A DNA stretch of 7,456 bases from the NCBI GenBank assembly GCA_002770955.1, contig PCUH01000104.1, positions 1-7,456 of the forward strand. The letters run 5' to 3'. Made by a program: the position numbers and the translations under genes. Under the pieces are notes generated by a model. It was not told the origin of the DNA. It ran no database searches and saw only the letters and a program-made list of their open reading frames with translations. Positions 6,037 through 7,456 of this stretch are shown in pieces. This DNA is from Flavobacteriales bacterium CG18_big_fil_WC_8_21_14_2_50_32_9. GTDB lineage: Bacteria > Bacteroidota > Bacteroidia > Flavobacteriales_E > Vicingaceae. Within the stretch, counting starts at the first letter, position 1. Every line of letters starts with the position of its first letter.

Positions 6037-6758
6037 TGACCGTTATTCCATACAAAGAAAATACAGAAACAAAAAAGGAACAGGTAGCAACCATGTTCAA
6101 TAATATTTCTCATAAATATGATTTTTTAAATCATTTTCTGTCGTTAGGAATAGATATTTTATGGAGAAAAAAAGCCATTCGTTTGCTAAAACCTTCACAA
6201 CCTAAAATTATTTTAGATGTTGCTACTGGCACGGGAGATTTTGCTATTGAGGCATTAAAATTAAACCCAATACAAATTATTGGTGTGGATATTTCAGAAG
6301 GAATGTTAAATGTGGGTAAAGAAAAAATGAAAGTCAAAGGAGTAGATAATATTATTACCCTTGAGGTTGGTGATTCGGAAAATTTACGTTTTGAAACCAA
6401 TTTTTTTGATGCTTATACCGTTGCTTTTGGAGTAAGGAATTTTGAAAATTTAGAAAAAGGATTATCGGAAATGTTGCGTGTGTTGAAACCCAATGGAACA
6501 GCAATTATTTTAGAATTTTCAAAACCTAAAAAATTTCCTATTAAACAGTTATATCATTTTTATTTTAATAAAATTTTACCAGGAATAGGTAATTTAATAT
6601 CTAAAGACAATGCTGCTTATACGTATTTGCCAGAATCGGTTTATGCTTTTCCAGATGGAGTAAACTTCACCTCCTTACTTTCAAAAATTGGATATAAAAA
6701 TACACAAGCAATTCCATTAATGTTTGGAATTGCAACTATTTATAAAGCAAACAAATAA
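6036..6758 (+). CDS. ubiE: Demethylmenaquinone methyltransferase (UbiE/MenG)
   Basis: This 240-aa class I SAM-dependent methyltransferase has the expected length for UbiE/MenG. YDFLNHFLSLGIDILWRK (28-45) matches UbiE signature 1. LDVATGTGD (60-68) is the SAM-binding motif I, and GVDISEGML (83-91) the acidic motif II. RVLKPNGTAIILEFSKP (148-164) is UbiE signature 2. DNAAYTYLPESVYAFPDG (191-208) is the family's C-terminal region. It catalyses C-methylation of demethylmenaquinol to menaquinol, the last step of menaquinone synthesis, at the cytoplasmic face of the membrane. Bacteroidota generally use menaquinone and not ubiquinone, so menG is the more apt name. Its start codon shares a base with the stop of the upstream kinase gene, and the PorT-like gene follows 41 bp after its stop with no terminator between them. 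Confidence 0.95.
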   Translation: MTVIPYKENTETKKEQVATMFNNISHKYDFLNHFLSLGIDILWRKKAIRLLKPSQPKIILDVATGTGDFAIEALKLNPIQIIGVDISEGMLNVGKEKMKVKGVDNIITLEVGDSENLRFETNFFDAYTVAFGVRNFENLEKGLSEMLRVLKPNGTAIILEFSKPKKFPIKQLYHFYFNKILPGIGNLISKDNAAYTYLPESVYAFPDGVNFTSLLSKIGYKNTQAIPLMFGIATIYKANK

Positions 6759-6799
6759 AATCGTTTAATTTACGTTATTACAACCAACTTTAAAGTAGT

Positions 6800-7456
6800 T
6801 TGAATTTATATAAAACCATAATCGTAATTTTTTGTTGTTGGATTTGTTCAAATTCAGTCGTTCAATCACAGACCTATAACAATAAAGAACATACTAAAAA
6901 TTTGCCTAAATTTGAGAAAAGAAGAGTCCATTTTGGCTTTCTGATAGGCATAAATTCAAATAATTTTATTGTAAACAGAAAAAACCCTCCTCTTGAAAAT
7001 AATGATTCTTTATTGGCAATTAACCCATCAAGCTCAACAGGTTTTAATTTAGGTATTATTTCAGATTTACATTTAAGTGATTTTTTTAATTTGCGATTCA
7101 CACCAAATTTAGCCTTTACTTCAAGAACATTAAATTATACCTATCAAACCTTTGATGGACCGAAAGTTTTTCAAAAAGACATTGAATCAACGCTTATTAA
7201 TTTACCGTTAAATTTAAAGTATAAATCGGTACGATTAAATAATTTTAGTGCCTATTTTGTTGGTGGAGCAGCTTACACCATTGATTTAGCTTCAAATGTA
7301 AAAGCTGATAATTTATCAACCAATTTAAGTGATATTATTGTGAAATTAAGACGCGATGATATTGTAGCAGAAATTGGTTTTGGAACAGAATTTTATTTGC
7401 AATATTTTAAATTTGGAATAGAGCTAAAAATGTCTTATGGGTTAAGAAATATACTG
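6800..7456 (+). CDS. porT: PorT-like T9SS outer-membrane beta-barrel protein (3' end outside window)
   Basis: The frame is open from 6794 to the window edge and gives 219 residues from a TTG at 6800. No in-frame ATG exists before about residue 211, and a stop lies at 6791, so TTG is the best start. It begins a good signal peptide (MNLYKTIIVIFCCWICSNSV, cleavage near QSQ). The mature part has FEKRRVHFGFLIGINSNNF (38-56), then alternating amphipathic strands such as FNLRFTPNLAF, TLINLPLNLKYKS, AYFVGGAAYTIDL, EIGFGTEFYL and FKFGIELKMSYG. This matches the PorT/SprT outer-membrane beta-barrel family, which is needed for T9SS secretion and gingipain export in Porphyromonas and for gliding-associated secretion in Flavobacterium. 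PorT following ubiE is a gene order I recall from other Flavobacteriia. The family is about 230-245 aa, so only a short C-terminal piece should be missing. Assignment to PorT itself, versus a general PorT-family barrel, rests on motif recall and context. Confidence 0.82.
   Translation, partial: MNLYKTIIVIFCCWICSNSVVQSQTYNNKEHTKNLPKFEKRRVHFGFLIGINSNNFIVNRKNPPLENNDSLLAINPSSSTGFNLGIISDLHLSDFFNLRFTPNLAFTSRTLNYTYQTFDGPKVFQKDIESTLINLPLNLKYKSVRLNNFSAYFVGGAAYTIDLASNVKADNLSTNLSDIIVKLRRDDIVAEIGFGTEFYLQYFKFGIELKMSYGLRNIL

Noticed and set aside
6874..7101. 75-codon minus-strand open frame opposite the PorT-like gene
   Set aside because: The plus-strand frame has a signal peptide and beta-barrel strands over the full length, so the opposite frame is a shadow.

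Overview
The window looks like part of a low-GC Bacteroidota chromosome, most likely Flavobacteriia or a close relative. The evidence is a secreted peptidase ending in a type A sorting domain of the type IX secretion system (T9SS), a PorT-like T9SS outer-membrane protein directly after a menaquinone methyltransferase gene, AT-rich coding sequence, and start codons preceded by A-rich sequence rather than clear Shine-Dalgarno sites. No species is claimed.

Left part, minus strand. Bases 1-180 hold a decayed fragment of an IS481-type transposase (integrase core), cut by the window edge and closed by a stop codon on its N-terminal side. Twelve bases away ends a 745-aa secreted serine peptidase of the lysyl-endopeptidase (Achromobacter protease I) type with a T9SS sorting tail. 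A perfect 14-bp-stem terminator (2502-2535) separates it from the next minus-strand unit.

Middle part, minus strand, transcribed right to left: a small secreted Lys-rich protein (4550-4834), a 70-bp array of ten in-phase 7-bp units (4480-4549), a Nif3/DUF34 dinuclear-metal protein (3372-4466), and a coiled-coil plus C4 zinc-ribbon protein (2553-3368) starting 3 bp after the Nif3 stop. These probably form one operon ending at the terminator.

Right part, plus strand. A 188-bp divergent intergenic region contains a perfect 24-bp palindrome and other inverted repeats. It is followed by a heptose-7-phosphate-kinase-like PfkB protein (5023-6036), UbiE/MenG (6036-6758, sharing one base with the kinase stop) and a PorT-like protein with a TTG start (6800 to the window end, partial). 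The three genes look like one operon serving the cell envelope: LPS or surface-sugar precursor, menaquinone, and T9SS secretion.

The window is mostly housekeeping and envelope genes. I did not find a clearly new multi-gene system. The items most worth a second look are the drifting heptamer array, the 24-bp palindrome, the small basic secreted protein, and the conserved but poorly understood Nif3/zinc-ribbon pair.
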